The translations under genes were made by a program, and so were the position numbers. A stretch of DNA of 64,000 bases from Nymphaea colorata (Eukaryota; Streptophyta; Magnoliopsida; Nymphaeales; Nymphaeaceae), in the NCBI RefSeq assembly GCF_008831285.2, contig NC_045147.1, forward strand, positions 12,403,427-12,467,426, given 5' to 3'. Below, one piece after another: positions 1 to 10,947 of this stretch. How positions within the stretch are numbered: position 1 is the stretch's first letter; each line of letters begins with the position of its first letter. The notes under the pieces are model-generated. The model saw only the letters and a program-made list of their open reading frames with translations. It did not search any database and had not been told where the DNA came from.

Positions 1-417
1 TCCAGTTTGAGCATGGAATTTTGTTGAACCACAGTGGACAATAACTTCTAAGGACGCAATTGAGGATTGTTTTGAAAGGTAAGGACTCTTTTGAAAGGTT
101 AGGACTCATTGTAGAAAGGTAAGAACTAATTGCAATTAAATGTCATTAGTATTCACTGTACAAAAAAATGCCATTAGGACTTATCGCTGACTTGAAGCTG
201 AGTCTGCTTGTTTAGGCTCAGTCAGTCTACTTTGACAAGGTATGTAGTTTTTCATTGAATTCAAATATGGTGTGCTCTCAAATCAAGAATCTGAATACAA
301 AATACATGCAGATGTTAATGTGGGTGGAAGAGGAGATTAGGAGAGCTTGAGTGTAAGAAGAAGAGGAAGAGAGGTGGTGGCGGTGGAAGATGAATGACAG
401 GCAAGGTGGGTAACGGT

Positions 418-614
418 AGGGGCGGAGCTAGAAATTTTAAATGAGGTAGGCTGGATTAAAGTTTCTAAATTTTAACTAGGGTCAAAATATCATTTTTCAA
501 AATTTTTATATAAAACAAGTTAAATTTTCTAAAATTTACATATATATATATTTTTTTTAAAGGTGGGGCTACGGCCCATTCGGACACTACCTTAGCTCCG
601 CCCTTGGGAAGGTA
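418..614. repeat. Dispersed repeat copy, 'ggcggagcta...tagctccgccc' type
   Basis: The segment opens with ggggcggagctag, passes through a long AT-rich middle, and closes with two tandem copies of tagctccgcccttgggaa or ggta. The ends are therefore complementary (ggcggagcta / tagctccgcc). Similar AT-rich middles and ends recur near 5520-5700, 19880-20060, 54070-54390, 55990-56080 and 58500-58670. No coding capacity is visible. The class is unknown; a MITE-like or SINE-like element is possible. Confidence 0.4.
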
Positions 615-1230
615 GCTCCGCCCTTGGGTATCAGGAACTCCTCCCCTAAGAAATTGAGGGTAAAATGCTGCACCCCACTAGCTTTTTTTGAAACTGGGTT
701 TTTGGGACACTCGGCAAGACAACATGAACTATGTTTTACATAACCGTTGCTATTTCATTTCACTCTATTCAACAATTCTCTATTCAACAATTGTGATATC
801 CCCGGACTTAGTTCGGCCGGGTTCAACTACTATCGTAATTCCTGAATTTGAAAGTGAATCAACATCTATGATTTGCCAAAACTGAGACTTCTATCATCCA
901 AACATGGACAAAACCCAAACTTGGTTTGTAAAGCTTCTCTGATTTTGGTACCATCCACACAAACCCCAATCCTTTTAGCCTGCAATACTCAAACAGAGCT
1001 TCACTTTGTAAAAAAAAAAAAAACGGTAACGGTAGTACTAATTAACAACCATAGAAATTTGTTGAAATTTACACAAACAAGCTAAGTTTGAATGTTCTAT
1101 TTTTAGTCACCTAAAATAGTTATAGAAAAGCAATTAAATAAAAAATTTTCAAGATGAAGCCTAATGTTGTTGATTCGTAAGGGGAGCCTGTACGAGATCT
1201 CTCCCCCTCCCTCCCTCCTTTCCTCTCCCT

Positions 1231-1233
<3 letters not shown>

Positions 1234-1290
<57 letters not shown>
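1234..1290. repeat. Compound microsatellite (TA)n(GA)n
   Basis: An uninterrupted TA run passes directly into a GA run about 480 bp upstream of the DUF4079 start codon. Likely length-polymorphic between individuals. Confidence 0.95.
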
Positions 1291-1410
1291 TTGTTAAAAA
1301 CCATTATAAAAATACATTTTGTCATTAAAAATCGTGGCCAAACAACAACTGGCTGTTGCCAATGTACTTTTTACAACGGTTGTTAAGTTACAGAAGTGAT
1401 TTAAATTTCT

Positions 1411-1435
1411 TATATATATATATATATATATATAT
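1411..1435. repeat. TA microsatellite
   Basis: About 12 TA units, lying in the 5' flank of the DUF4079 gene. Confidence 0.9.
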
Positions 1436-1768
1436 GTCGTTCACTTCCTTGTCCTTGGCAGCTTGTGGTGAGCACAAGAACGGCTCGCGCTCCGATGTCT
1501 CGCACGACATCATCAAAAGCTTATCTGCCGTCGATTGCTTGAGCGGACGGCCCGGATGCAAAACCAGAGGAAACCGGTGATTTGTGACATCATGTGTGTC
1601 AGGCCTCGGGGCCACGGACTATGCACTCCTCATCTTTTTAATGCAATCCACCGCTCAACCAGTAGGAGGATCCACGAACTGTATCACTTATCCCTTCTGT
1701 TATCCTCTCCACGATACCAGAGAGAAGGAAAGGGAAAAGCGCGAGGACCATTTTGCTCCATCCTCAAA

Positions 1769-4222
1769 ATGGCGACCACACTCACCTTCCTTCAACTCCT
1801 TCCTCCCCAGAAACCAAAACTAATTCCGCAGAAGCCTTCAATTCCAGCGTCAAACCAGTTAACCAAATTCTCCAAAGACACGTCCCAGCTCCATCACCTC
1901 TTCTACCAGAGCCTCGATCTCTTGAAACCCATTTCTCTTCCAGCTGCTGCTGTCGCGTTGCCGTTCTTCCTTAACCCCGAGGTGAGATTTAATTCAACCT
2001 TTTTCACAGTTTTTCAAGTTATACCCAAGTGAGTATGTTCCTCAGGTTCGTATGTTCTTATTGCTTGCACCGGACATACTCACACTGCTGTTTCTTCTTC
2101 TACTTCTTCATTTTTTTCCTCGTTTATTACACAATGCAGCCGCATTTCTGTTTCTTCTTGTTGTTGTTGTTGATTTTGGCCTTTGCCCAACACGGGGAAT
2201 GAAAAGCATGAGATGGGCAATGTGCTTCTTGTTCGTAATAGTTGAAATGGGTTTCTGTTGGCAGAATGCGCTTGCGGCGGACGGTGAATTTGGGCTTCTG
2301 GAAGGGCGGAGCTTTGCTTTGGTTCACCCAATCGTCATGGGGGGGCTCTTCTTGTACACCCTGTGGGCAGGGTACCTCGGCTGGCAGTGGCGGAGGGTAA
2401 GGACCATCCAGAATGAGATCAACGATCTCAAAAAGCAGGTGAAGCCTGCCGCTTCTGAAGGCGAAGCTTCTGCAGAGCCGCCTAAGTTGTCCCCTGTTGA
2501 GATCAAGATTCAGCAACTCACTGAGGTATAGCTGGCCATCTAACTCCTAAGAGTTCCGTTTTTCAAAAAAAAAAAAAAAAGAACAAGTAAAAAATTTTAT
2601 TTTCTGATATTGTGATGAATTTGTTTGCTGATTGAGAATTTTATTTTCTTATTGCGTAGACCTTGATCTAACGAGAGAGAGAGAGAGAGAGAGAGAGATT
2701 AAATGGTTTGGAAACAATGTTTTTTCCCTTTTCTTTATAGACGTTCATTATGGTCTATTTATGTATTGAAAATGTGCCTTTTTCCGCGACCCCCAGTTTT
2801 GATGATTTGAAACAACGCCACCGGCCTTGGTTATGCTGATTATCTGGACTATGAATCTATGACTGATTGAAATATGAGAACTAAAATTTATAAAATATTG
2901 AACTAAAATGTTGTACTGATACGTTTGCTAGGAATGAATACTTAAATCATGTTTCTTCATGAAAAAAGATATTTTGAAGACAAAGAATTGATAAAATTTC
3001 TGGGTGGTCGTTTTTTAAACATTTAGGCGTAGCAGATAATTGACCTATCCAGACATTGATTATTAGAGGTACAAACTTAATCATATAGATTATATTCTAT
3101 TTTAATCAAGATATTCTAGTAATAATATTATGACTGTTATTATTTCACCGAACTTACTGCCTCGCACAAAAACCTCATTCAACGTAGCCTACTCTGCCGA
3201 CAGATAGCAGACATAGATCCTAGTAGTTGATTTTGAAATACACCAACAAAAATCAAGAATTTTTCTGTTTTATTGGAATTCTTTGTGTTGTAATCTTCCA
3301 CAAAATTTCTGATGAAATAGAAGCACCTTAGAACAGAGGGAAGATGGACAACCTAGCTTGAGAAGGCTGCACAGCAATGCTTCTCCACCACGTGATGTGT
3401 CTTATCTCAAGGTCAATTGCAAATCCGTGTGCAGACTAGAGAAGTTCAAAAAGAGCTCTGTCTATTAAGCGGGGAAAAAAAAGCACGAAATGCAGATAAC
3501 GTATTTACATATCTTTCAACAGGAGAGGAAGGAGCTGCTAAAAGGGTCCTTCAGGGACAGGCACTTCAACGCAGGATCAATTCTTCTCGGATTCGGGGTG
3601 CTTGAAGCAGTTGGTGGTTGTCTCAACACCTGGTTTAGGACCGGCAAGCTTTTCCCAGGACCCCATTTATTCGCCGGAGCAGGCATCTCTCTCTCTCTCT
3701 CTCTCTCTGAATTTCGAACTACATACAATTAACAATTTACTGTGACAAATTCTTCATTTAACAACAGCCACGATCTGTATATGTCAGGAGTTACACTATG
3801 ATGTTTTTGCAATGACACATGCAAGTTTTGATTTTTTTTTTTTTTAGACTTACTGTTTGGTTGATTCTATTAGTTATTTTATATAATCTGCATCATGAAA
3901 AAAACTATGACTTTCCAAGATTCAACTTAGATCATTTATGTGCATAAACGATAGAATTGTGTTGCCTTATGATTCTTCTATAAGCAGATCATCAATATCT
4001 GATACTAGAGGTGACTAATTTGTTATTGTGACCACGAATGCAGCCATCACTGTGCTGTGGGCAGCTGCTGCAGCTCTGGTGCCCTCAATGCAAAAAGGAA
4101 GCGAGACGGCAAGGAATCTTCACATAGCCCTTAATGCCCTCAATGTCGTCCTGTTCGTCTGGCAGATCCCCACAGGAATCGAGATTGTCTACAAGGTCTT
4201 TGAGTTCACAACGTGGCCTTAG
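1769..4222 (+). CDS. DUF4079 family chloroplast membrane protein (4 exons)
   Basis: Coding exons 1769-1981, 2265-2525, 3523-3682 and 4044-4222 join to a 270-residue protein. The first 70 or so residues are rich in Ser, Pro, Gln and Leu and poor in acidic residues, like a plastid transit peptide. The mature part has four hydrophobic segments, at about residues 89-111, 175-196, 205-228 and 238-258, including the VHPIVMGG, FGVLEAVGG, ITVLWAAAAALVP and NALNVVLFVWQIPTG stretches. This pattern matches the DUF4079 family found in cyanobacteria and plastids, whose biochemical role is not established. A charged linker (about 112-160) separates segments 1 and 2. Introns 1 and 2 are GT-AG and phase 0. 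Intron 3 is phase 1 and has no GT near the needed boundary, so a GC donor (gcag|gcatct) is inferred. The ATG at 1769 fits the transit peptide, and no upstream in-frame ATG is needed. Confidence 0.85.
2673..2698. repeat. GA microsatellite in DUF4079 intron 2
   Basis: Thirteen GA units in the second intron, about 150 bp after the splice donor. Confidence 0.9.
3683..3710 (+). other. Non-canonical GC splice donor followed by CT repeat
   Basis: Exon 3 of the DUF4079 gene must end at 3682 so that the split codon (g|cc) joins exon 4 in frame and gives Gly-Ala-Ala-Ile-Thr. The intron then starts GCATCT and runs straight into a CT microsatellite. There is no GT dinucleotide within the last 25 bases of the exon reading frame or the first 25 of the intron. 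GC-AG introns are a known minor class in plants. Confidence 0.7.
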
Positions 4223-5992
4223 GCAACATTATTCATTTGCACCCTTTTGCTTCACCAAACCTGTCCAATTCCTTGGTCAAGCATATATTTGTATATCATA
4301 GAGAGAGTATTTCTCTCTCCCTGGATGTCTACATGTACAGTGCTAAGGAGAAGAACTTTCGACCGGCAAAATTTTCGTGGAAAGGAAGACGAAGCCTTCT
4401 CAAAACCTATAAACTTAATTTGCTTATATCAGTATTTCAAATGCAGCCTCCCATGCAGAAGATCTACCTGGAGTTGCTTTCTTTTCCCTCTTAACATGTT
4501 CACCAATGTGTGGTACAGAACCATATCTCAACCAGATCATGTATATCTACACAATACATTGTGGACGACGCATGAAATAATATCAAATCCTTTGATGGTA
4601 CAAACAATGCAGTTGATCTTTCATGTTATTATAGGTACATAACATGTTGAGTGCATGCACGCACAGTTGAGGAGGATCTTTCACGTTAGCTTAGTTACAT
4701 AACATGGTAAGTGCATGCACGCAAGCATGCACACACACATGACTATCAGAGGTGAATTCCTTGAATCCCATTTTCATTCTAGATGAATATTTCTTTGCAA
4801 CCAAAGCCAAAACTACAGCTTAATGGACAAGCATGGAAAACATTACCTCTTCAATGTAAGGAAGCACGGTTCGTAACTTATCATGATCTTCCCGCGAGCT
4901 GTGCTCACAAGTGACTCAAACCAATCGATATGGGAATACATTTCAAACAAGCGTTGGTGTTGTACACCACCATTAGGTAGCCAATCCAAGAATTGTCTAT
5001 CTCTCGCCTGAACAGGGAGGATATTTAGTGGCTCATTCCGGTCTTAACAGATGACATATACAAAGCTCAACCTGTGGCAAACCATGGAGGTTTATCATCT
5101 TATTTTATGCACTCAGAAAGTGACATGATTGGCTGATGGGGCAAAAGATCTGCGCTAAAATCCATGGTTCATCAAAATAAGTATTTTTAGTTAGACCTGA
5201 GATTCATATTTCAAATCTTCATGTTACTTTTTGCATTGGGAAAAAGTCTGATCTAAGATCAAAGGAGGGACTGATTTTAAATCCATTAATCTCTAACTCG
5301 AAGGATCTTAAACGCCCCCTCAAATGTCATGCATTGAACCAAGAACACATTGGACAAGCATAGTGTCCACATCAAGAGAAAGGTCTGATACTCCGACTTC
5401 CTGATGCTCAGCGCTAGAAAAGACACTTGTGAATTTACAGGTGTACAACACAGACCGTCCTAGAAGTTTAGGACAAATGTGTACACCACAAACAATCGTA
5501 CAGGTGTACGATGTAATAGAGGAGCTAGGATTTTTTAATAATGGGGAACTTGCGTTGGCGATACAAATTTGGGGTGAGCACTGCATATAATTTTAGGGTC
5601 ATAACAATGTAATGTTGGGACATTATAATAGAATGTTTGAATGGCTGGCGTGGGCAGTGGCCCACTCCAGCTAACAAGTAGCTCCTCTACTCCACTGGTA
5701 CAACGCAAACCGTCGTAGAAGTGACTGTACACCTTTAGGATACAGAATAAGCACGCACTTAAAAGTTGAGTGCCCCAGAAAAAATTCAAAATTGACAGTT
5801 CATGGAAATCATACTTTCCGTAGAGTATTAAGTTTTTCTATAAGCTTTTTATCAATTAAATCTCAAATAATATCCAGATCGACTCAATAAAAGCCAGAAC
5901 ACAGTCCGCCAACTTGCCTCAATATTGGTTATCATCACAAGCTGTAAGCGAACAGTACAGAATCGACATCTGTGGTCCGTAGTTCTCCATTC
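4223..5992. other. Intergenic, between DUF4079 gene and copia element
   Basis: The first few hundred bases are presumably 3' UTR. A short direct repeat around 4610-4720 (cataacatgttgagtgcatgcacgc-like, twice) is visible. A dispersed repeat copy lies at about 5517-5700. No gene is supported. Confidence 0.5.
5517..5700. repeat. Dispersed repeat copy with palindromic core
   Basis: Starts with ggagctaggattttttaat and contains at 5643-5671 a near-perfect GC-rich palindrome (ggctggcgtgggcag...ccactccagc), then a tagctcctc end. It shares head, core and end with the copies near 418, 19883, 54363 and 56019. Confidence 0.4.
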
Positions 5993-5997
5993 CTATC
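5993..5997. repeat. Target-site duplication (left), ctatc
   Basis: The five bases ctatc lie immediately before the left LTR. The same five bases follow the right LTR at 10943-10947, marking the insertion site of the copia element. Confidence 0.85.
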
Positions 5998-6118
5998 TAT
6001 AAGAAATCAAAATGAAGAAATAATTAAAGGGACAAAAATTTTTAAAGTGGTTCAGCCAATAGGCCTACGTCCACTAGTCTATCATTTCTTGCTTGCCTTC
6101 CTTTGGTGGAGAGGCTCA

Positions 6119-6126
6119 TTTATATA
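6119..6126 (-). promoter_or_regulatory. TATA box in 3' LTR
   Basis: Minus-strand TATATAAA, in the context ctctatataaatgagcc, sits in the middle of the LTR downstream of the U3 repeats. This is where a retrotransposon promoter is expected. In this LTR copy it would drive transcription out into flanking DNA toward lower coordinates. Confidence 0.6.
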
Positions 6127-6159
6127 GAGGAATTACATAAGGGGTCTCTAGTTCCCAAG

Positions 6160-6327
6160 AGACATGACTTTTCATCTTTCAACATACATGACTTTTCATC
6201 CCTCAAGAGACATGACTTTTCATCTCTCAAGAGACATGTCTTTTCATTTACTAAGAGACATGACTTTTCATCTTCCAACAGACATGACTTTTCATCTCTC
6301 AAGAGATATGACTTTTCATCTCCCAAG
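6160..6327. repeat. Seven 24-bp tandem repeats in LTR U3 (left copy)
   Basis: The unit aagagacatgacttttcatc plus four bases is repeated seven times with small changes. Both strands are open: the plus strand reads [12 protein letters not shown] octads and the minus strand [12 protein letters not shown] octads. It lies upstream of the LTR TATA box, where tandem U3 repeats often act as enhancers in plant retrotransposons. That role is inferred. Confidence 0.85.
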
Positions 6328-6366
6328 TAATACATATTGAGAGCCTTCTTGGTGTTTCTGTTAACA

Positions 6367-6375
6367 TCCCCCCGC
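6367..6375 (-). other. Polypurine tract of the copia element
   Basis: Minus strand gcgggggga lies directly against the 3' LTR start (tgttaaca). It is the plus-strand priming site for reverse transcription, and its position and purine content are typical for plant copia elements. Confidence 0.9.
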
Positions 6376-9300
6376 AAGCTCAATGCTCCAACAATGAGAT
6401 TGAGCTTGTTAATTATTTGATAATGGTGATGCTTACTAAGTGGCTTAGTTAAAATATCAGCAACCTGATCTTTGAAAGAGATGTACTGAATTTTCAAATC
6501 TCCTTTAGCCAATTTTTCTCGAACAAAATGAAGGTCAATCTCTATGTGTTTGCTGCGACTATGATACACAGGATGAGCTGCAAGATAGGCTGCGCCGATG
6601 TTGTCGCACCATAATATGGGAGGTTGTGATTGATCAACACAAAGTTCTTTTAATAAAAATTGTAACCACATGATTTCAGCAGTAGTGTTGGCAATGGATC
6701 GATACTCAACCTCAGTGCTAGAACGAGAGACAACTGACTGCTTTTTAGCACTCCATGAAACTAGATTGGATCCAATAAACACTGCATATCCACCTGTAGA
6801 GCGTCTATCATCAAGACATCCTGCCCAATCTGCATCACTGTAAGCATTAATATTTAAAACTGAACTAGGTCTAATAACAAGGCCATAATCAATAGTGTGC
6901 TTCAAATATCTTAGGATTCTCTTTACGGCATCCCAATGGGCATCAGTAGGATGATGCATGTATTGACAAACTTTGTTGACAGCATAAGAGATGTCTGGAC
7001 GAGTCACAGTAGAGTATTGAAGAGCGCCAACAATGCTGCGATAAAGAGTTGGATCATAAAAATTTGATCCAGTTTGAGCAGATAAAGCAGGGGAGCATGC
7101 CATGGGAGTTGAAACTCCCTTAGCTCCAAGCATATTTGTTCTTTTGAGAAGCTCGAATATGTACTTCCTTTAAGACAATATTAGTTTATTGTCAATTCTT
7201 TTTGCTTCTATGCCCAAAAAGAAATGAAGCTCACCCAGATCTTTAATGGCGAACTCACTTTTGAATTGACAAATAATTTTATGAATATATTCTGGTGAGC
7301 TTCCTGTTATGATCATGTCATCCACGTATACCAAAACATATAGAAGTATTTCTCTTTTTCTCAAAATAAAAAGAGATGAATCTGTTTGAGCCCCTTTAAA
7401 ACCAAGATTTTGGAGGAATATACTAAGACGGGCAAACCATGCCCTAGGAGCCTGTTTTAAACCATATAAAGCACGTTCAAGCTTGCATACATGATTTGGG
7501 AAAGAATGATTTTGAAATCCGGGTGGTTGAGCCATATAAACTTCTTCTTTAATAGATCCATATAGGAATGCATTTTGAATATCCAGCTGATGTATTTTCC
7601 ATTTGTGACTAATAGAAATAGTCAATACTGTTCGAATTGTAGTAGGCTTCACAACAGGGCTGAAAGTTTCAGTATAGTCAATTCCTTCTTTTTTACTATA
7701 TCCCTTGGCGACGAGTCTAACCTTGTATCTTTCCAATGATCCATCTGCCTTTCGCTTGATTTTGAACACCCATTTACATCCTACAATGTGTTTGGCTTCT
7801 TTCTTTGGAACAAGTTTCCAAGTATTGTTTCGAATAAGAGCATCATATTCTTCTTGCATGGCCTTCCTCCAATTTTCATCTTCATATGCTTCCTTAAAAC
7901 TTGAGGGTTCTTTGTCTTCAAGAAGAGTGGAGACAAGAGCTCTTGGAAGAGAGTGTTTGCTAGAAAAATATGTATGGAACTCATTGTATTTAGAATTAGG
8001 TTTGAAGATTCCCACTTGAGATCTAGTAGTCATAGGATGGACTCGTTCTTGATTTGGTTCATTTTCATTGGATTGGGTAGGCTCCTCATTTTCAAGAGTT
8101 TCAGGTTGAGATTCACTATTTGTTTCAGACTGAAGTAAGGGTTCCTCTGAAGTTGTGGAGGTACTAGATGATGGTATTGTAGGGTTTGAGAACTGATATT
8201 CATGAGGGGAGGTTAAAATTATAGCTTGGTTTTGAGTTTCTAGATCTTGAGTTCTAGTTTCTTGAGTATCAATAAAAGGAAATTTTTTCTCATTAAATTG
8301 GACATGTCTCGAAATATAGATTTTACGGGTTCGTACACCCAAACAATAATATCCTTTATGTTGAGGAGCATAACCCAAGAAAACACATCTTTCAGAACGA
8401 TAATCTAATTTATTTTTCTGATAAGCTCTTAAACAAGGAAAGCATTCACATCCAAAGATTTTGAGGAAGCCATAGTCAGGTTTCTCTTTGAACAATTTTT
8501 CCAAATGAGAAGCAAAATCAAGAATCTTGGTTGGCATTCGGTTAATCAAATATACAGCAGTACAAAAAGCATATGACCAAAAGTTCTTAGGAATATTACC
8601 TTCTGCCATTAGAGATAAACATGTTTCAACAATATGTTTATGTCTCCTTTCAGCTGCTCCATTTTGTTCAGGGGTATGAGGACATGATATTCTATGTCCA
8701 ATCCCATTATCGACAAGATATGATTGAAGCCCTTGAAATTCTCCTCCCCAATCTGAGTGAAAATATTTTATCTTGTGCCCAGTGAGATTTTCAGAAAGTA
8801 CCTTGAAAGCTTTAAAAACATGACTGACATCTGATTTTTTTTTCATCAAATAAATCCAAGTATATCTTGAAAACGCATCCATAAAAATCACATAGTACTT
8901 AAAACCATTCACACTCTCCACTGGGGCTGGACCCCATACATCAGAATAAATGAGTTCAAGCGGGCGTTTCACCTTACTTGAAATAGCATTAAATGGAAGT
9001 TTATGACTCTTAGCCTTTTGACAAGCTTCACACAAATAATTTAAACAATCATCATAATAATAAGACAAATCATACTTGTTCAAAACCTTCTTAACAATGA
9101 AAAATGAAGGGTGACCAAGTCTTTTGTGCCACTGCCCAATAGTATGTCTTTCTCCAAGTTGTGCTTCCTTTTTTCTGCTACTAAGGTCTATCTTATATAG
9201 CCCATCACTGCTCGTTCTTTGATGAAGAATTTTTTCCGTTCCCTGCTGCTTAACAGAGCACATATTAGGATGAAACTCAAAATAGACTCCATTATCCTTA

Positions 9301-10561
9301 GAAAAACGTTGTACAGATAACAAGTTTCTTGTTATTTTGGGCACATGAAGGAGATCATTTAAAACTAAATTTTGAGATGTCTTTGAAGAACCAATATGAA
9401 AAATTCTCAAACCTGATCCATCTCCGATTTTTACTGCATCTCCACCTTTGTATTTGGCATGAATGGACAAGTTATTGATATCATTGGTGATGTGATGAGT
9501 CGCACCGGAGTCAGGATACCAATTGTCATCTCCAGTGTCTTGATTCAGAGTGCTACAAGAAACTGCATGATATGCTTGAGGAGGCGTTGTCTCTTTTTCT
9601 TTAAGCAAGTAAGTATATGACCAACAAAACTTTGCAATATGACCAACTTTTCCACATATTTGGCACACAAAACGATCACCTTTGTATTGATCACTTTTCC
9701 GGACTCCTCCTCTAGATTGATAGTTGTTTCTACCACGACCTCTGTAGTTGGTTTGATTGTTGTAAACTTGTTTTGAGGCAATATTCGCAGCCGGCATAAT
9801 AGATTCAAAAGTTTGAGAATCATCTTCTTTTAAGTTGGCTTCTTGTATGAGAAGAAGCCCATGAAGTTCGTTCAAAGAGACAGGGTCCTTTCGAGTTTCC
9901 ATACTGACTTTAAAAGCAAGATATTCACTTGGCAATCCTCTAAGAATTTGAAGAACAAAATCATCTTCATCAACAGGTTTGGATGCAATGGCTAATTGAT
10001 GACCAATAGATTTTGCTTTGTTTATATAAACATCCATAGAACTAGACCCCTTTTTCAAATCTTGAAACTGTGATTTTAACTGCATTATTCGAGCCCTAGA
10101 TTGAGTGGCATATGACTGCCTAAGAGCGCTCCAAACCTCTAGAGAGGTTTTTAAACCAATAATTTGGGTATGTATTGTTTCAGATAGAGATGACTTAATC
10201 CAACTCAAAAGTAGTTGATCATTTCTCAACCATTCAATATATTCTGAACTAATTTCAGTTGTTCCACTTCTAAACATTGATGGAGCAGGTTTGCTTCTAT
10301 CAATATATCCCATAAGACCAAATGAGATCAAAATTGAAGTGAATTGAGATTCCCAAATAAGATAATTTTCAGCATTTAACTTGATGGTGATGAAATGCTG
10401 TAAATTGCTTGGGCACTGAAGAGGAGAAGCAAGAAAATTCATACCCGTATCAGAGTTGACTCTTGTATTTGATGATGCTTCTTGATTTGCCATGAGAATG
10501 AAACGCGGCAACAAAAGATGTAATCCTTAGGATCTAGCAGCAACACTAACAAGGACCAGTG

Positions 10562-10573
10562 GCTCTGATACCA
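10562..10573 (-). other. Primer-binding site, initiator Met tRNA
   Basis: Minus strand tggtatcagagc follows the 5' LTR with no gap. It is the standard complement of the plant initiator methionine tRNA 3' end used by copia elements. Confidence 0.95.
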
Positions 10574-10942
10574 TGTAAGAAATCAAAATGAAGAAATAAT
10601 TAAAGGGACAAAAATTTTTAAAGTGGTTCAGCCAATAGGCCTACGTCCACTAGTCTATCATTTCTTGCTTGCCTTCCTTTGGTGGAGAGGCTCATTTATA
10701 TAGAGGAATTACATAAGGGGTCTCTAGTTCCCAAGAGACATGACTTTTCATCTTTCAACATACATGACTTTTCATCCCTCAAGAGACATGACTTTTCATC
10801 TCTCAAGAGACATGTCTTTTCATTTACTAAGAGACATGACTTTTCATCTTCCAACAGACATGACTTTTCATCTCTCAAGAGATATGACTTTTCATCTCCC
10901 AAGTAATACACATTGAGAGCCTTCTTGGTGTTTCTGTTAACA
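10574..10942 (-). repeat. 5' LTR of the copia element
   Basis: 369 bp, with canonical TG...CA ends. It contains the seven 24-bp repeats (about 10736-10903) and the minus-strand TATATAAA at 10695-10702. This is the copy that would drive the element's own transcript toward lower coordinates. Confidence 0.94.
10695..10702 (-). promoter_or_regulatory. TATA box of the 5' LTR promoter
   Basis: TATATAAA on the minus strand about 120 bp from the LTR-primer site boundary and just downstream of the U3 24-bp repeats. Position and sequence suit the element's promoter. Confidence 0.65.
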
Positions 10943-10947
10943 CTATC
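10943..10947. repeat. Target-site duplication (right), ctatc
   Basis: Matches the left ctatc at 5993-5997. The empty site would have read attcctatctacagttg. Confidence 0.85.

Larger units (their letters stand above)
1..1768. other. 5' flanking and intergenic DNA of the DUF4079 gene
   Basis: No coding region is supported here. The stretch is AT-rich and holds a dispersed repeat copy (about 418-614), a compound TA/GA microsatellite (1234-1290) and a short TA run (1411-1435). The last 300 bases are less AT-rich and CT-rich, as expected for the promoter and 5' leader of the gene starting at 1769. I could not place a TATA box with confidence. Confidence 0.6.
5998..6366 (-). repeat. 3' LTR of the copia element
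   Basis: 369 bp, nearly identical to the copy at 10574-10942. The two differences I see are the terminal dinucleotide (TA here, TG in the other copy, plus-strand reading) and tacata versus tacaca near 6331. It holds the TATA-like box and seven 24-bp repeats described separately. The inner end is tgttaaca. Confidence 0.93.
6120..10493 (-). pseudogene. Copia gag-pol polyprotein, interrupted by one stop codon
   Basis: The frame starts at the ATG at 10493 (MANQEASS); a longer start seven codons upstream is less likely. In order: Gag; a CX2CX4HX4C zinc knuckle (about 9621-9665); protease with WYPDSGATHH (about 9500-9520); integrase with the GAG-pre HKRLGHPS motif, the first catalytic Asp in DVWGP, the second in FHSDWGGEF, and PHTPEQNGAAERRH; reverse transcriptase with KWVFKIK, YGLKQAPRAW and YVDD (about 7318-7332); and RNase H with [18 protein letters not shown] and [12 protein letters not shown] at 7170-7172 interrupts the polymerase shortly after the YVDD region; the frame then reopens without a shift. 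The C-terminal part continues through the polypurine tract into the 3' LTR, ending in repeats of an eight-residue unit. The host would need readthrough, or another copy, to supply full-length protein. Confidence 0.93.
5998..10942 (-). mobile_element. Ty1/copia LTR retrotransposon, near-complete
   Basis: Two 369-bp LTRs (5998-6366 and 10574-10942) flank a gag-pol region read on the minus strand. The element has a ctatc target duplication, an initiator-Met tRNA primer site next to the 5' LTR (10562-10573) and a polypurine tract next to the 3' LTR (6367-6375). Domain order is gag, zinc knuckle, protease, integrase, reverse transcriptase, RNase H, which defines copia rather than gypsy. The Gag N terminus (ITIKLNAENYLIWESQ) resembles the Ale/Retrofit lineage, but that placement is inference. 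I count only two LTR differences, so insertion was recent. One in-frame stop interrupts pol. The host site carries no recognised gene. Confidence 0.95.

Noticed and set aside
6160..6327. Regular short repeats that could suggest a CRISPR array
   Set aside because: Units are contiguous, with no unique spacers, lie in a plant retrotransposon LTR and are duplicated in the other LTR.
6103..6330. Plus-strand 75-codon frame with RHDFSSLK repeats (also at 10679-10906)
   Set aside because: It lies within both LTRs and comes from the 24-bp repeat array. There is no sign that it is a gene in its own right.
7705..8138. Plus-strand frames within the copia element
   Set aside because: Antisense shadows of the pol reading frame.
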